Source: Semisulcospira habei
Taxonomy: Eukaryota > Mollusca > Gastropoda > Semisulcospiridae
Length of the DNA stretch: 64,000 nt
Reading direction: 5' to 3'
Assembly: GCA_036245525.1 (NCBI GenBank)
Contig: BTPG01000001.1
Coordinates: forward strand, 182,077,250-182,141,249
Part shown: positions 22,485 to 32,074 of the stretch, piece after piece
Layout: each line of letters begins with the position of its first letter
How positions within the stretch are numbered: position 1 is the first letter of the stretch
Made by a program: the position numbers and the translations under genes
Notes under the pieces: generated by a model
The model's database searches: none
What the model saw: the letters and a program-made list of their open reading frames with translations, nothing else
What the model was told of the DNA's origin: nothing

Positions 22485-22665
22485 CCGCGGCCTGGTTTTG
22501 CGACACCAGGGGGCATGTGTCAGTGACCAGGATGAGGTCCAGCAGTTTCCATGGCAACATAGTGACACTGGTCCCTGTTATGTCCAGTGTCTCCAGCTGT
22601 GAACAGCGCTCGGCCACCACCGCAAGTGATGCTTCCGTAACATTCCGACAGCCGGACAGGTACAG
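22485..22665 (-). CDS. Host ROCO-like gene, LRR exon 2
   Basis: A 181-nt exon encoding LYLSGCRNVTEASLAVVAER, CSQLETLDITGTSVTMLP and a hydrophobic helix WKLLDLILV. Acceptor CTCTCTGTTTTGCAG above 22665 and donor GCGG|GTAATT at 22485. It starts in phase 0 directly after ...PKLKK of the previous exon, rebuilding a normal LRR junction, and ends in phase 1. The repeats are of the cysteine-containing type (LxLxGCxxVT). LRRs mediate protein binding. Confidence 0.88.
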
Positions 22666-22784
22666 CTGCAAAACAGAGAGGGCAAAGTACATCTGCTTCA
22701 CTGTAGAAATCTGTCATCCTACCAGCCAACTTTACCCCGTGAGAACTCAAGGAATCAAACTGAGGGAGCAACATGAAAAAAGGA

Positions 22785-23275
22785 ACAAAGGTCACCCCGC
22801 TTGGGGCCCAGGGAAATGGAAAGACGGACAGGTCGCCATGCTTGGGGCCCAGTAGAATGGAAAGACAGACACGTCGCCCTGCTTGGGACCCAGTGGAATC
22901 GAAAGACAGACAGGTTGCCCTGCTTGGGGCCCAGTATAATAGAAAGACAGACAGGTCGCCCTGCTTGGGACCCAGTGGAATCGAAAGACAACACGTTGCC
23001 CTGCTTGGAGTCCAGTAGAATGGAAAGACTGACAGGTCGCCCTGCTTGCGGCCCAGTAGAATGGAAAGACAGACAGGTCGCCCTGCTTGGGGCCCAGTAT
23101 AATGGAAAGACAGACAGGTCGCCCTGCTTGGGACCCAGAAGAATGGAAAGACAGACAGGTCGCCCTGCTTGGGGCCCAGTAGAATGGAAGTATGGGGCCC
23201 GTAGAATAGAAAGACATATGGGTTGCCCTGCTTGGGGCCCAGTAGAATGGAAGTATGGAGCCCAGTAGAATGGAA
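22785..23275. repeat. 41-bp minisatellite, about 12 copies
   Basis: Unit GCTTGGGGCCCAGTAGAATG + GAAAGACAGACAGGTCGCCCT, in the intron between the two LRR exons. Confidence 0.9.
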
Positions 23276-23533
23276 AGAAAGAACAGGGTTAATCGTGAAT
23301 AGCTAACATTATAAATGTTCTTGGTATGTCTCACAAACAACTGACTTGAACTCTTGTTCACTTATGAAGAATAAATGTGGTAAAAATTATAGACTTTTCT
23401 GCTTTTCTTCTCCACTGTTAGAGAGTTGCCTGTGAGAGCTGGCCAATGCCAAAAGGCAGAAACGACACATCTGTCATGTGTGCTTACTTGCACAGCTTGT
23501 GATGAATAGAGCTAGGAGTCTCTGCTAATCAAC

Positions 23534-23735
23534 TTAACTCCACGGCCGCATTTCCCAACTTGTGTAGGTGTCACCTAACAACCATGTAGTACTTGCAGGA
23601 GATGGATAACTCAAGGGTAGTGCCAGATTAGCTTGGTGCAGACAGGCACCAAGCTAATCTAGCACTACCCTTTAATCATCATGGTCAATCCATCTCCCGC
23701 TGTAGTGTGTTGGGGGTGAATGAGTTGAGGCAAAG
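23534..23735. repeat. Hairpin MITE family 1
   Basis: Starts at TTAACTCCACGG, contains AGTGCCAGATTAGCTTGGTG and its complement, and ends near GAATGAGTTGAGG. Confidence 0.75.
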
Positions 23736-23801
23736 ACATTGAGAATGTGTTTCACTGACAAATTGTAACGCCCAAAATATTCCCTATTCAATGCTATGTA
23801 T

Positions 23802-23896
23802 CCCTTTGACCGTCAGTGGCAGTTTTTGTCACGATACAGCGATTCCTGCAGGAATCATCATCATGACAAAAATGCTACCGACGGTCAAAAGGTTAA
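23802..23896. repeat. Palindromic MITE family 2
   Basis: CCCTTTGACCGTC... and ...GACGGTCAAAAGG arms enclose GATTCCTGCAGGAATC. TTAA is present on the right only; the left reads GTAT. Confidence 0.6.
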
Positions 23897-23927
23897 CAAA
23901 GTAAAATATTTCCAACTCCTAACAAAC

Positions 23928-24152
23928 CTTTTTCAGCTTAGGGAAGCAGGCAGCCAGGCATTCCACCCCTCTGTCTGTGATAAAATGACAACCGACCAGC
24001 CGAAGTCCAATGACAGATGACAGTTTGGATTTCAAACTCAAGCTTGTGTTTGGCAAGTCCTGAATGACGAAGAACACGACATCTGTCACCTGAGTGCACC
24101 CAGTAAAGTCCAGGATGTTGTCGTTTGAAGGATTCAACTGTGACATAATGGT
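23928..24152 (-). CDS. Host ROCO-like gene, LRR exon 1
   Basis: A 225-nt exon encoding 75 residues, including NILDFTGCTQVTDVVFFVIQ, GLRLVGCHFITDRGVECLAA and CFPKLKK. Acceptor TGTGTGATTGTTGCAG above 24152 and donor AAAAAG|GTTTGT at 23928, phase 0 at both ends. Cysteine-containing leucine-rich repeats are evident. This is the most 5' exon firmly tied to the gene. The exon at 49838-50066 ends in phase 0 and could join here directly. Confidence 0.88.
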
Positions 24153-24194
24153 CTGCAACAATCACACAGAATTGTGACAGAACCTTCGATAAAA

Positions 24195-24300
24195 GTTAGT
24201 TAGTTAGTTATTTGGGTTTAACGCCTGGCCTTTGATTAAAGGTACCAACGGTCACAATCACATGATTTATATCCACATTTTGCGCCAGATACAACAAATA
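24195..24300 (-). mobile_element. Possible LINE 3' tail
   Basis: On the minus strand ...GGCGTTAAACCCAAATAACT is followed by (AACT)n, the style of short tandem tail found on CR1-type LINE 3' ends. No coding part is present. Confidence 0.4.
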
Positions 24301-24345
24301 TGTTATAAAATGATCCTTGTCTATGCTTCCTAGAGGGGTCAGCTT

Positions 24346-24556
24346 ATCCCATTCAGCCCTGACGCACTACCACAGGAGATGGGTCGACCATGATAATTCA
24401 AGGGTAGTGCCAGATTAGCTTGGCGCCTGTCAGTGCCAAGCTAATCTGGCACTACCCTTAAATTATCATGGTCGATCCATCTCCTGCAACAGGTGCACAG
24501 TCGTTAGATGACGCCTCCAAAATTTGGGGAATATGTGCGTCGGGCTGAATGAATTA
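24346..24556. repeat. Hairpin MITE family 1, long copy
   Basis: Near-identical to 16357-16563: CCCATTCAGCCCTGACGCAC at the left, GTGCGTCGGGCTGAATGAAT at the right, perfect central hairpin. Confidence 0.8.
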
Positions 24557-24689
24557 AGACCACAGTCATTTCACCGTGATCTTTCTGCAGCAACCTCAGG
24601 CCACCAAAGACACTTGGCAGTGGCGACTCCTGCTGCAGTCACATTAGAGTTAACCCCCATTGTGCATGCAACCACTGGCGCTGTTTCAA

Positions 24690-25010
24690 AGTTGCCTGTC
24701 GGTAGCACTTCTTGTCCATGTCATTCCTGCAGGCATCGTTTCACCCTTTCATTGCCAGTAGCACTTCTTCAGTTCTTGTCCATGTCACTCCTGCAGGCAT
24801 CATTTCACCCTTTCGTTGCCAGTAGCACTTCTTCAGTTCTTGTCCATGTCATTCCTGCAGGCATCGTTTCACCCTTTCGTTGCCAGTAGCACTTCTTCAG
24901 TTCTTGTCCATGTCACTCCTGCAAGCATCGTTTCACCCTTTCGTTGCCAGTAGCACTTCTTCAGTTCTTGTCCATGTCACTCCTGCAGGCATCATCTTGA
25001 CAAAAAGTGA
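24690..25010. repeat. 64-bp tandem repeat, about 5 copies
   Basis: Unit AGTTCTTGTCCATGTCATTC then CTGCAGGCATCGTTTCACCC and TTTCGTTGCCAGTAGCACTT. It resembles one half of MITE family 2, so the array seems to have grown from a MITE fragment. Confidence 0.85.
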
Positions 25011-25147
25011 TACTCACAGCCAAAGGGCTGTCTCCTCTTGTAGTTTATACTGCCGGCAACAATTACTGACTTAGTCCTAGTGGATTAACATAACCGGAGG
25101 CTGCATGCACAAACGGGCTAAGCTATAGAGTAGGGCAGGGGCTTCAC

Positions 25148-25532
25148 ACATATCATACTGATTGGCTGTACATTGCTTAACGTCCCGACAGCAGCAAGAC
25201 TTTCTCAGGACGTGCCTGCACTGCTTGTGAAAAAAAACAAAACTAAACAGAATACTGAATGTATGTCGCCAGCCGGTCTAATACGCTAAATAAACCTAAG
25301 ACCATTTAGCAACACACATCCAATATCAAGAGCTACAGGCAGCGCGGACAGTAGGGAGAGTTTAAAAAAGGAAAATACAGGTGAATGGACCAAGGGTAGA
25401 CAGAAACTCAAGCCCCAGAATAGAGGGGAAAACCCACCCTGTGGGGCTGACCAGTGACCCTGGGAACAAAAAGTAGTTAACCCCACCCAAGTCCCCCACA
25501 GCAGACCTGGGTGGGTGGACATATCATACTGA
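25148..25532 (-). mobile_element. SINE-like retroelement, 14-bp target duplication
   Basis: ACATATCATACTGA occurs at 25148-25161 and 25519-25532, directly flanking the unit. Read on the minus strand the unit starts CC(A/C)CACCC and ends GGGACGTTAAGCAATGTACA plus a short tail, like a LINE 3' end. Three more copies (28951, 43694, 50659) share both ends, so this is a fixed-length family rather than random 5' truncations. Confidence 0.8.
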
Positions 25533-26042
25533 CGCTAAAAGCTTCAAATTTGTACACTGCCATGTGCAAGCTCATCACACTCTGTTCCAAGATCAGACTG
25601 ATGCGCTCCTTAGTCATCTCAGTGTTCTTGTATGCCTGCGAGTCATGGACCCTCACAGCAGACCTTGAAAGGAGGATACAAGCCACTGAAATGAGATGTT
25701 TTTGAAGGCTGCTTGGCATTTCATACAGAGATCACATCACGAACGAGGAAGTGGGAAGCAGAATCAGGTAAGCCATCAGACCCTATGAAGACCTATTAGC
25801 CATTGTGAAAAAACGTAAACTGAAGTGGTATGGGCATGTCACGCGTTCAGCAGGGCTCGCCAAAACAATCCTGTAAGGCACTGTGCAAGGAGGATGAAGG
25901 AGAGGAAGACAGAGGAAAAGATGGGAGGACAATATCTCAGAGTGGACAGGACTGAGGCTGGGCGATACGCTAAGAATGGCAGAGAACAGAGAGGAATGGA
26001 GGGAGCTGGTTGCCAAGTCATCAGTGGTGCCCCATTGGTTGG
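25533..26042 (+). pseudogene. RTE-like LINE reverse transcriptase C-terminal remnant
   Basis: Encodes MRSLVISVFLYACESWTLTA, then RIQATEMRCF, a stop, RLLGISYRDHITNEEV, and KRKLKWYGHVTRSAGLAKTI, with several in-frame stops. It aligns by eye with the C-terminal part of the RTE-like copy at 36831-37932 but is much older. No tail or duplication found. Confidence 0.8.
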
Positions 26043-26099
26043 CAAGACTATGGTATATAGATGTGCAAGCTACATTATAGTACTTAAAGATAAGGATAT

Positions 26100-26195
26100 T
26101 ATAGACCAATGGCTTTAGTTCAAGGGTGGTGCCAGAATAGCTTGGCGCCTAGAGGCGCCAAGCTATTCTGGCACTACCCATGAACTATTTTAAAC
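26100..26195. repeat. Hairpin MITE family 1, short copy
   Basis: AGTTCAAGGGTGGTGCCAGA / TCTGGCACTACCCATGAACT with a GGCGCC-rich loop. Confidence 0.65.
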
Positions 26196-26385
26196 AAACT
26201 TATTTCACACACTGGTGTATTTCTCTCCAACACCTGCATTCTACACAGGTACAGTACATTGTGCGTGAGAGAGTATTTCTCTCCAACACCTGCATTCTAC
26301 ACAGGTACAGTACAACCTGCCTTCAGCAAAAACCCCGTCTTGCAGGAGAAATGTGGTCTAGATAGACAGGTGAACTCTCATTAAC

Positions 26386-26645
26386 CCCTTGCCTGCCAGT
26401 GAACGCAGACTGTGTTGAAATCTTTGTCAATCCAGTGCTAAAGAGCTCCAGCCGTCCAAGGAACGTGGATAAACGGTGATGTCAGCAAGAGACATAGATC
26501 CTCATGAAATCTTTGTCAATCCAGTGCTAAAGAGCTCCAGCCGTCCAAGGAACGTGGATAAACGGTGATGTCAGCAAGAGACATAGATCCTCATGAGCCC
26601 CCGCAACTGCGGGGGCTCATGAGGATCTATGTCTCTTGCAGTTGG
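26386..26645. repeat. 100-bp duplication plus palindrome
   Basis: Starts TTAACCCCTTGCCTGCCAGT. The block GAAATCTTTGTCAATCCAGT...ATAGATCCTCATGA is present twice in tandem, then GATCCTCATGAGCCCCCGCA is followed by its exact complement. Confidence 0.8.
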
Positions 26646-26704
26646 ATAACGTTCATTTTTTCTTGGTAGCTACAGCCACAGTTAAAGTGCCTAAATGATG
26701 ATCT

Positions 26705-26811
26705 TTAACCCTTTGTGTGTCCCTAGCGGTTTTTGTCACGATGATTCCTACTGACTGGATTCCTACAGGAGTCATGGCGACAAAAACCGCTACCGACACC
26801 CAAAGGGTTAA
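26705..26811. repeat. TTAA-flanked palindromic MITE, best family 2 copy
   Basis: TTAA|CCCTTTG...CAAAGGG|TTAA with arms CGGTTTTTGTC / GACAAAAACCG. Terminal CCC and TTAA fit piggyBac-derived MITEs. Confidence 0.75.
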
Positions 26812-27289
26812 TGGCGGGCCTACTCTCACCAGGGCGATCACACAATACAGGTTTTCCTGACAGGATTCCATTTTTTAAAACCCTCTTTCCACCAGTTTTA
26901 CTAACCCGACATAAAAATAAACTTTGATGTCCGTCCCTCGGTAAATGACAACAGGTCTACCGGTATTGCAACTAATCAATAAAATACACTTAGCAAGGTC
27001 TTCTGCTGCTACTCCCTCCTCCTGTGAATGAGTAGCCCTTGCAGAGCGAGAGAGGGACCTTATGTTAGAAATAATAATAATAATTACGGTATTTATAATG
27101 CGCTTATCTTATAATAATTATAACTCTAATAAGCGCGCACTCACAACTCGCACACGCATGTTACAAAATGACCACCTGGTGACCACTATATTACAGCTTA
27201 TTTACCCAAACAGTCTAACTCCAACTCATCAAGGGTAATGGGGAACAGGATTTGTCAAAACCTGCAATGGGTGAATAACTGCAGTTAAT

Positions 27290-27390
27290 GTTAACCCCTT
27301 GGCTGCATTGTCCAAATTGTGGAGGTGTCATTTAACAACTTTGTACCATTTGCAGGAAATGGACCGACAATGATAATTCAAGGGTAGTGC
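27290..27390. repeat. Hairpin MITE family 1, left half only
   Basis: Begins TTAACCCCTTGGCTGCATTG, continues with AATGATAATTCAAGGGTAGT and stops at GC. The matching right half is at 49717-49803. Confidence 0.6.
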
Positions 27391-27783
27391 TTTATAGGTT
27401 ACCTTAATTACCCTACATATTCGACCGCTCCAAATATCTGACCACAGCCCATTGTTCAGAAATTTTCACCCCGAAAAAAAACTCCTAAATATTCGACCAC
27501 CACCCGAAAATGTCATGTCCTCAAATATTCGACTACCATCCGAAAATGCCATCTCCTCAAATATTCAACCCCCACCCAAATTGCACTTAAAATATCCATC
27601 CAACGCCCTTCACAAAGGTTTAAAAATCTCCACTCCTGAAGTCTGATTTCAGAACGATAACTGTAAGACAAGCCTGTCAACAAATCCTTGCATTCAGGTC
27701 GCGTGAGCACTGCGACACACAGTGCTCAGACGTAGTCCCAAACCTCTACTACGGCACTGCTTATTAATAGATTTAGATGTACC
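27391..27783. other. Flank of Polinton 1, no gene seen
   Basis: AT-rich with repeated TCCTCAAATATTCGAC/ACCACCCGAAAATGTCAT-like words (27440-27600). It ends with the target duplication GTACC at 27779-27783. Confidence 0.4.
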
Positions 27784-28030
27784 AGAGATAGAATATGTGG
27801 GGATCCTGAGAATCCTATCTAATAAACAAAAGATTAATTTGATTAGCACGGTAATTAAGCAAGCCCACGTCAACAAAGACACCCAATACCTTTATTACCT
27901 AGCCATTTTAGTTCCACTCCAGAAATCATTCAAGCTACGTTTTTTGATCAGCTACCAACCCGCGATTATTAAGGCAGATCCCCCACTCCCACCTAAATAA
28001 TTAATGCTGTCATTGACTTTTTTAAGCAAA
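27784..28030. repeat. Polinton 1 left terminal inverted repeat
   Basis: Complement of 48275-48521, with one difference noted near the inner edge (G at 28026). Starts with AG, as Polinton ends do. Confidence 0.95.
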
Positions 28031-28051
28031 ATTATTATATTACATTATAAA

Positions 28052-28567
28052 ATGAATCAAGACGAATTGCTACTTCTAAGTGATATCTGTGCTGTAGAGA
28101 ACAAAGACTTAGACTCTAAAAAACAAAGGCTTATCTCTGTTGTTGTTTCTGGAAAATCAAAAGCTTTTCTCGGTAAACAATACATGACAGAAGACATAGA
28201 ATCCCTTACTGCTGATGAGCTAATTAAACTACATTCTAAATATGAAAATCACATTGCTTCACTAATGACACGTGATTTGAGTCGATCTCTTGTCTGCCTA
28301 TACACAAAAGCTGTAAGTCACTTCCTACCTGTTGATAGTGACAGCCTTTCACATGATCTAGAAAGCAACCCCATAGTTTCAAGTTCAATAGGTAAATTAG
28401 CATGCCTTATGTTTTACAAGTTTGGGAATTACCTTGCACCTGCTGTAACCTTACTTGTTACTAGTAGTCATATTGATTTTTCTAAAATAAATTTTAAATT
28501 AGAAGAAAATGGACGAGACGACTCCACAACAGAGCCATGTCTTGACACAGGTTCAAACAGTGACTAA
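28052..28567 (+). CDS. Polinton left-end protein 1, unknown
   Basis: 171 residues from the ATG at 28052, preceded by TATAAA. The upstream in-frame extension lies in the TIR, so this start is preferred. The N-terminal half is helical and charged (DELLLLSDICAVENKDLDSK). A hydrophobic stretch, YLAPAVTLLVTSSHIDF, occurs near the C-terminus. I do not recognise the family. It is the first gene inside the left TIR and overlaps the next gene by 59 nt, suggesting co-expression. No counterpart is visible for Polinton 2, whose matching end lies beyond the window. Confidence 0.65.
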   Translation: MNQDELLLLSDICAVENKDLDSKKQRLISVVVSGKSKAFLGKQYMTEDIESLTADELIKLHSKYENHIASLMTRDLSRSLVCLYTKAVSHFLPVDSDSLSHDLESNPIVSSSIGKLACLMFYKFGNYLAPAVTLLVTSSHIDFSKINFKLEENGRDDSTTEPCLDTGSNSD

Positions 28568-28922
28568 GACTAAAAGTCCAGGTCGAATAGAGGCTGGGAA
28601 AAGATTAGCTGAATATAACAGACAAAAGAAATTACAGCTTCAAGCATTAACAGAAAAGACTGACGTAACATCATCAGTGACACTACCATTAGAACCAACA
28701 CATACCCCACAAAGTGATAAAAAAACAACTAAACCTGAAACAACAAAATATATAGTTGCTGGATTTGTTGTCGGATTTGGTTACGTAGGTTACCAATTAT
28801 ATAAAAAATACAAACCACAGACTCAAACAGTGTACAAAAAATCAAACACTCCAAAAATAAAAGAAGAAGTCTCCACATTACCAGCAACACCCAAAGCCGT
28901 GGACCCATTTTACATGCAGTAA
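28509..28922 (+). CDS. Polinton left-end protein 2, single-pass membrane protein
   Basis: 137 residues. Residues 1-75 are polar and Thr/Gln/Lys-rich; a single membrane segment, YIVAGFVVGFGYVGYQLY, follows, then a basic tail (KKYKPQTQTVYKK) and a short end PFYMQ. This suggests a type II or tail-anchored small membrane protein. It overlaps the previous gene out of frame. The start context is GAAAATGG. Family not recognised; a virion-membrane or accessory role would be speculation. A SINE-like element has entered shortly after its stop. Confidence 0.65.
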   Translation: MDETTPQQSHVLTQVQTVTKTKSPGRIEAGKRLAEYNRQKKLQLQALTEKTDVTSSVTLPLEPTHTPQSDKKTTKPETTKYIVAGFVVGFGYVGYQLYKKYKPQTQTVYKKSNTPKIKEEVSTLPATPKAVDPFYMQ

Positions 28923-28950
28923 ATAAATTTATTATTTTAATTTTTATGGT

Positions 28951-29344
28951 TTTGATTGTACATTGATTGTACATTGCTTAACGTCCCGACAGCAACAAGG
29001 CTTTCTCAGGACGTGCCTGCACTGCTTGTGAAAAAAAAAATAAATAAACAGAACATTGAATGTATGTCGCCAGCCGGTCAAATACATTAAATAAACCTAA
29101 CACATGGGGCCTAAATAAAGCCAAGACCATTTAGCAACACACATCCAATATCAAGAGCTACAGGCAGTGCAGACAATAGGGAGAGTTTTAAAAAGGCAAA
29201 TACAGGTGAATGGACAAAGGGTAGACAGAAACACATGCCCCAGAATAGAGAGAAAAACCCACCCTGTGGGGCTGACCAGGGTGACCCTGGGAACTAAAAA
29301 ATACCTAACCCCACCCAAGTCCCCCAGGGCAGACCCGGGTGGGG
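28951..29344 (-). mobile_element. SINE-like element nested in Polinton 1
   Basis: Flanked by AATTTTTATGGT at 28939-28950 and 29345-29356. Same family as 25148-25532. It lies between genes and leaves both reading frames whole, though it displaces the upstream sequence of the next gene. Confidence 0.85.
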
Positions 29345-29364
29345 AATTTTTATGGTATAAGAAA

Positions 29365-29595
29365 ATGAGCAACACAAAGAACTTAATGAACCTTGTCTAT
29401 CACTCTGCTGTAATAAGTGGACTAGCAGTAGCTTATTCTATGCTGGGAAAAAGTCTTCTCAAAATGAAATCAGCAGACCTTAGTAAATTAGACTTCGAAG
29501 ACAGTGCTAAACTAGTAGTTGTTATAACAGCATCGATTGCAACAAAAGATTTTCTAGTCAAGCAAGGAATTATTCCAGAAAATATTTCTATGTAA
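29365..29595 (+). CDS. Polinton left-end protein 3, small hydrophobic
   Basis: 76 residues with two hydrophobic segments, LVYHSAVISGLAVAYSML (about 9-26) and KLVVVITASIATKDFLV (about 48-64), separated by a short charged loop (KMKSADLSKLDFED). Start context GAAAATGAGC. The pattern is that of a small two-pass membrane protein, holin-like only in size. Family not recognised. It is 8 bp from the following gene. The SINE-like insertion just upstream may have removed its native promoter. Confidence 0.6.
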   Translation: MSNTKNLMNLVYHSAVISGLAVAYSMLGKSLLKMKSADLSKLDFEDSAKLVVVITASIATKDFLVKQGIIPENISM

Positions 29596-29603
29596 ATAAA
29601 AAT

Positions 29604-30035
29604 ATGGCAACTATAGCTGTCATGATTGGTGGTGCAGTTATTAACGCATTAGCTTTTAGTGGATCAAACTATTTCTTTTCAAAAGTTAGTAAAGAAGAAT
29701 CAGCAGAAGAAATGAAGCGACACAATGAGGCATCTGAAAAACTAGCTCAAGCTCAACAAGATTATGAAAAGCAAAGAATTGAGAAACTTGATTTTATTAA
29801 TGAAAAACTAAAACTTGATGGTCACGCACAGCATACATTTTCAAATGTCGATGACGCTATCAAAGAATACTATCTTGTAACTGGTGAAGACATGTCTATT
29901 CCACAACCAAAACTTAGTGACTACTACCAACCAAGCCCAGAACAAAGAAATGGAGAAATAATATTTGTTTTAGTAGGAATGACATTAGTATATTTTACAG
30001 GAGTTTATATTGCTAAAAAAAATGGCAGACGCTAA
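29604..30035 (+). CDS. Polinton left-end protein 4, coiled coil between two membrane segments
   Basis: 143 residues: N-terminal membrane segment IAVMIGGAVINALAFSGSNY (about 3-22), a charged helix with EEMKRHNEASEKLAQAQQDY and EKQRIEKLDFINEKLKL, and a C-terminal membrane segment EIIFVLVGMTLVYFTGVYIA (about 117-136) ending KKNGRR. The shape suggests a membrane-anchored structural or fusion-independent spacer protein; I cannot name a function. It overlaps the integrase start by 14 nt, so translation of the two is probably linked. Confidence 0.62.
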   Translation: MATIAVMIGGAVINALAFSGSNYFFSKVSKEESAEEMKRHNEASEKLAQAQQDYEKQRIEKLDFINEKLKLDGHAQHTFSNVDDAIKEYYLVTGEDMSIPQPKLSDYYQPSPEQRNGEIIFVLVGMTLVYFTGVYIAKKNGRR

Positions 30036-32074
30036 ACTATCAAAAATATATTACTCCCCAATTGGCTACTGGAAAGGGAATACTGCAATAAAAAAATTAC
30101 ATGCTGCTGTGGGTGGAGATGTTAACCAAATAAAACAGTGGCTTAAAAAACAGGCAATTTGGCAAATATATCTTCCTGCTCCAAGAAAAATAACAAGGCC
30201 TCAGGAAGGTTACAAAGTAAAGTAGATTATAGCACTGTCAGGGGAGAGAAATGTGCATGATCGACCAGTGATCATAGATCTACTGAGGCCAAAGCACAAA
30301 AAAAAAAAGAGATAGGAAAGAGAGGGGCGCTAAGAGAGTGACTGAAAGCAATGCATATGGAAGCCCCCCCGAAGGGGGGCGTATCACATATCCCACTGTT
30401 CCAGCCACTCAGTGCATGGAAATTTAAATCTAGGTCCCCCCGAGGGGGGTCCAGATATTTAGCCAGTGTGGACAGCTGTTTCGGTCTTGGCGACCTCTTC
30501 AGCACACCATCGGCGATACTGGCGGAGGCAGGAATTTCTGCCTACCTGCAAAGACAACCACATTTTACCGTGGTGTCCGCAGGGGGCATACATTCCATGC
30601 CACCACCTAGAGCTAAATCTCCATGCACCCTAAAAGAGAACCTACCAAAAGGGGGGAAGGGGTTGCAGTCGATATTGTAGTAGTAAATGAAAAGAAAAGG
30701 GGAGACTGCCAGTGCTAATATTTTAGGAAGGTTACAAAGTAAAGTAGATTATAGCACTGTCAGGGGAGAGAAATGTGCATGATCGACCCCTTCCCCCCTT
30801 TTGGTAGGTTCTCTTTTAGGGTGCATGGAGATTTAGCTCTAGGTGGTGGCATGGAATGTATGCCCCCTGCGGACACCACGGTAAAATGTGGTTGTCTTTG
30901 CAGGTAGGCAGAAATTCCTGCCTCCGCCAGTATCGCCGATGGTGTGCTGAAGAGGTCGCCAAGACCGAAACAGCTGTCCACACCGGCTAAATATCTGGAC
31001 CCCCCTCGGGGGGACCTAGATTTAAATTTCCATGCACTGAGTGGCTGGAACAGTGGGATATGTGATACGCCCCCCTTCGGGGGGGCTTCCATATGCATTG
31101 CTTTCAGTCACTCTCTTAGCGCCCCTCTCTTTCCTATCTCTTTTTTTTTTTGTGCTTTGGCCTCAGTAGATCTATGATCACTGGTCGATCATGCACATTT
31201 CTCTCCCCTGACAGTGCTATAATCTACTTTACTTTGTAACCTTCCTAAAATATTAGCACTGGCAGTCTCCCCTTTTCTTTTCATTTACTTTAACAAGGCC
31301 TCATTTTGAAAACACATCACCTAATGACACACACCAAATGGACCTCCTGTTTCTTCCGCATGACACAATAAGAAAGAAACGATACATGTATGCATTAACT
31401 GTTGTTGACATAGCTTCAAGGTATAAGGATGCAGAACCCATAACTGACAAAAAAGCTGTAACAGTGGCCACTGCATTATCAAAAATATATAGTCGAGGTC
31501 CTTTAAAATACCCTAGGCTTGTGCAGGTTGATGATGGGAGTGAATTTAAAGGGGCTGTTAATCAATTATTTGCAAAGCATGGCGTACTGGTTAGACGCGG
31601 TATTCCAGGCTTGCATAGATCACAGGCAATTGTTGAAAACTTTAACAAGCAATTATCGGAGAGACTTTTTAGCTATCAGTATTCTAAGGAACTCATGCAT
31701 GACGCACGTAACACTGAGTGGGTTAAGAGATTACCGTCTGTGATAAAAGCAATGAATAATGATGGTCACCCTAAACCTGTTGATTCTATTAAATTGAAAA
31801 CAATACCGTCAGAAATAAAAGCAATAACACCTCCAGACACTAACTTATTTACAAAACAGGTGAGATATTTGTATCAACCTGGTGAGGCTGAAAATGACGT
31901 TAGACGTAGGGCAACTGATCCAATTTGGTCTACATCTGTTCATAATATAAAAAAAAATAGTTCCTTCAGCTAATGCAACAATATATTATCTGTATGAGCC
32001 TGCACCAAAGAGGGCATTTGTCAGAGAAGAATTACAGATTATTCCCCCAGACACCGTTACTCATTTCAGTAACT
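30022..32074 (+). pseudogene. INT: Polinton integrase (retroviral-like DDE), split by insertion and frameshifted
   Basis: Inserts element DNA into the host genome. The N-terminal region from the ATG at 30022 (KIYYSPIGYWKGNTAIKKLH...AIWQIYLPAPRKITRP) is typical of Polinton integrases. A 1.09-kb insert with 13-bp target duplications follows. The catalytic core resumes at 31291: MDLLFLPHD (Asp), LVQVDDGSEFKG (Asp) and SQAIVENFN (Glu), with about 34 residues between the last two. A nine-A run at 31949-31957 shifts frame just before the C-terminal chromo-like part. Its 3' end overlaps the polymerase gene tail to tail. Inactive as it stands. Confidence 0.9.
30204..31290. mobile_element. Insert made of two inverted repeat-family copies
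   Basis: TAACAAGGCCTCA at 30191-30203 and 31291-31303 flanks it. Segments 30259-30640 and about 30790-31180 are near-identical inverted copies (GGACCCCCCTCGGGGGGACC region), and 30690-30787 is inverted again at 31185-31287, giving two overlapping foldbacks. A diverged third copy is at 21273-21690. No protein-coding gene. Confidence 0.8.

Noticed and set aside
29167..29340. Frame beginning MQTIGRVLKRQIQVNGQ, repeated at 43892 and 50865
   Set aside because: Antisense part of the SINE-like family; runs into different flanking DNA in each copy.
30351..31177. Paired 77-112 codon frames on both strands
   Set aside because: Identical inverted copies of a repeat inserted in the integrase; no start context and the diverged third copy (21273) does not preserve a common frame convincingly.
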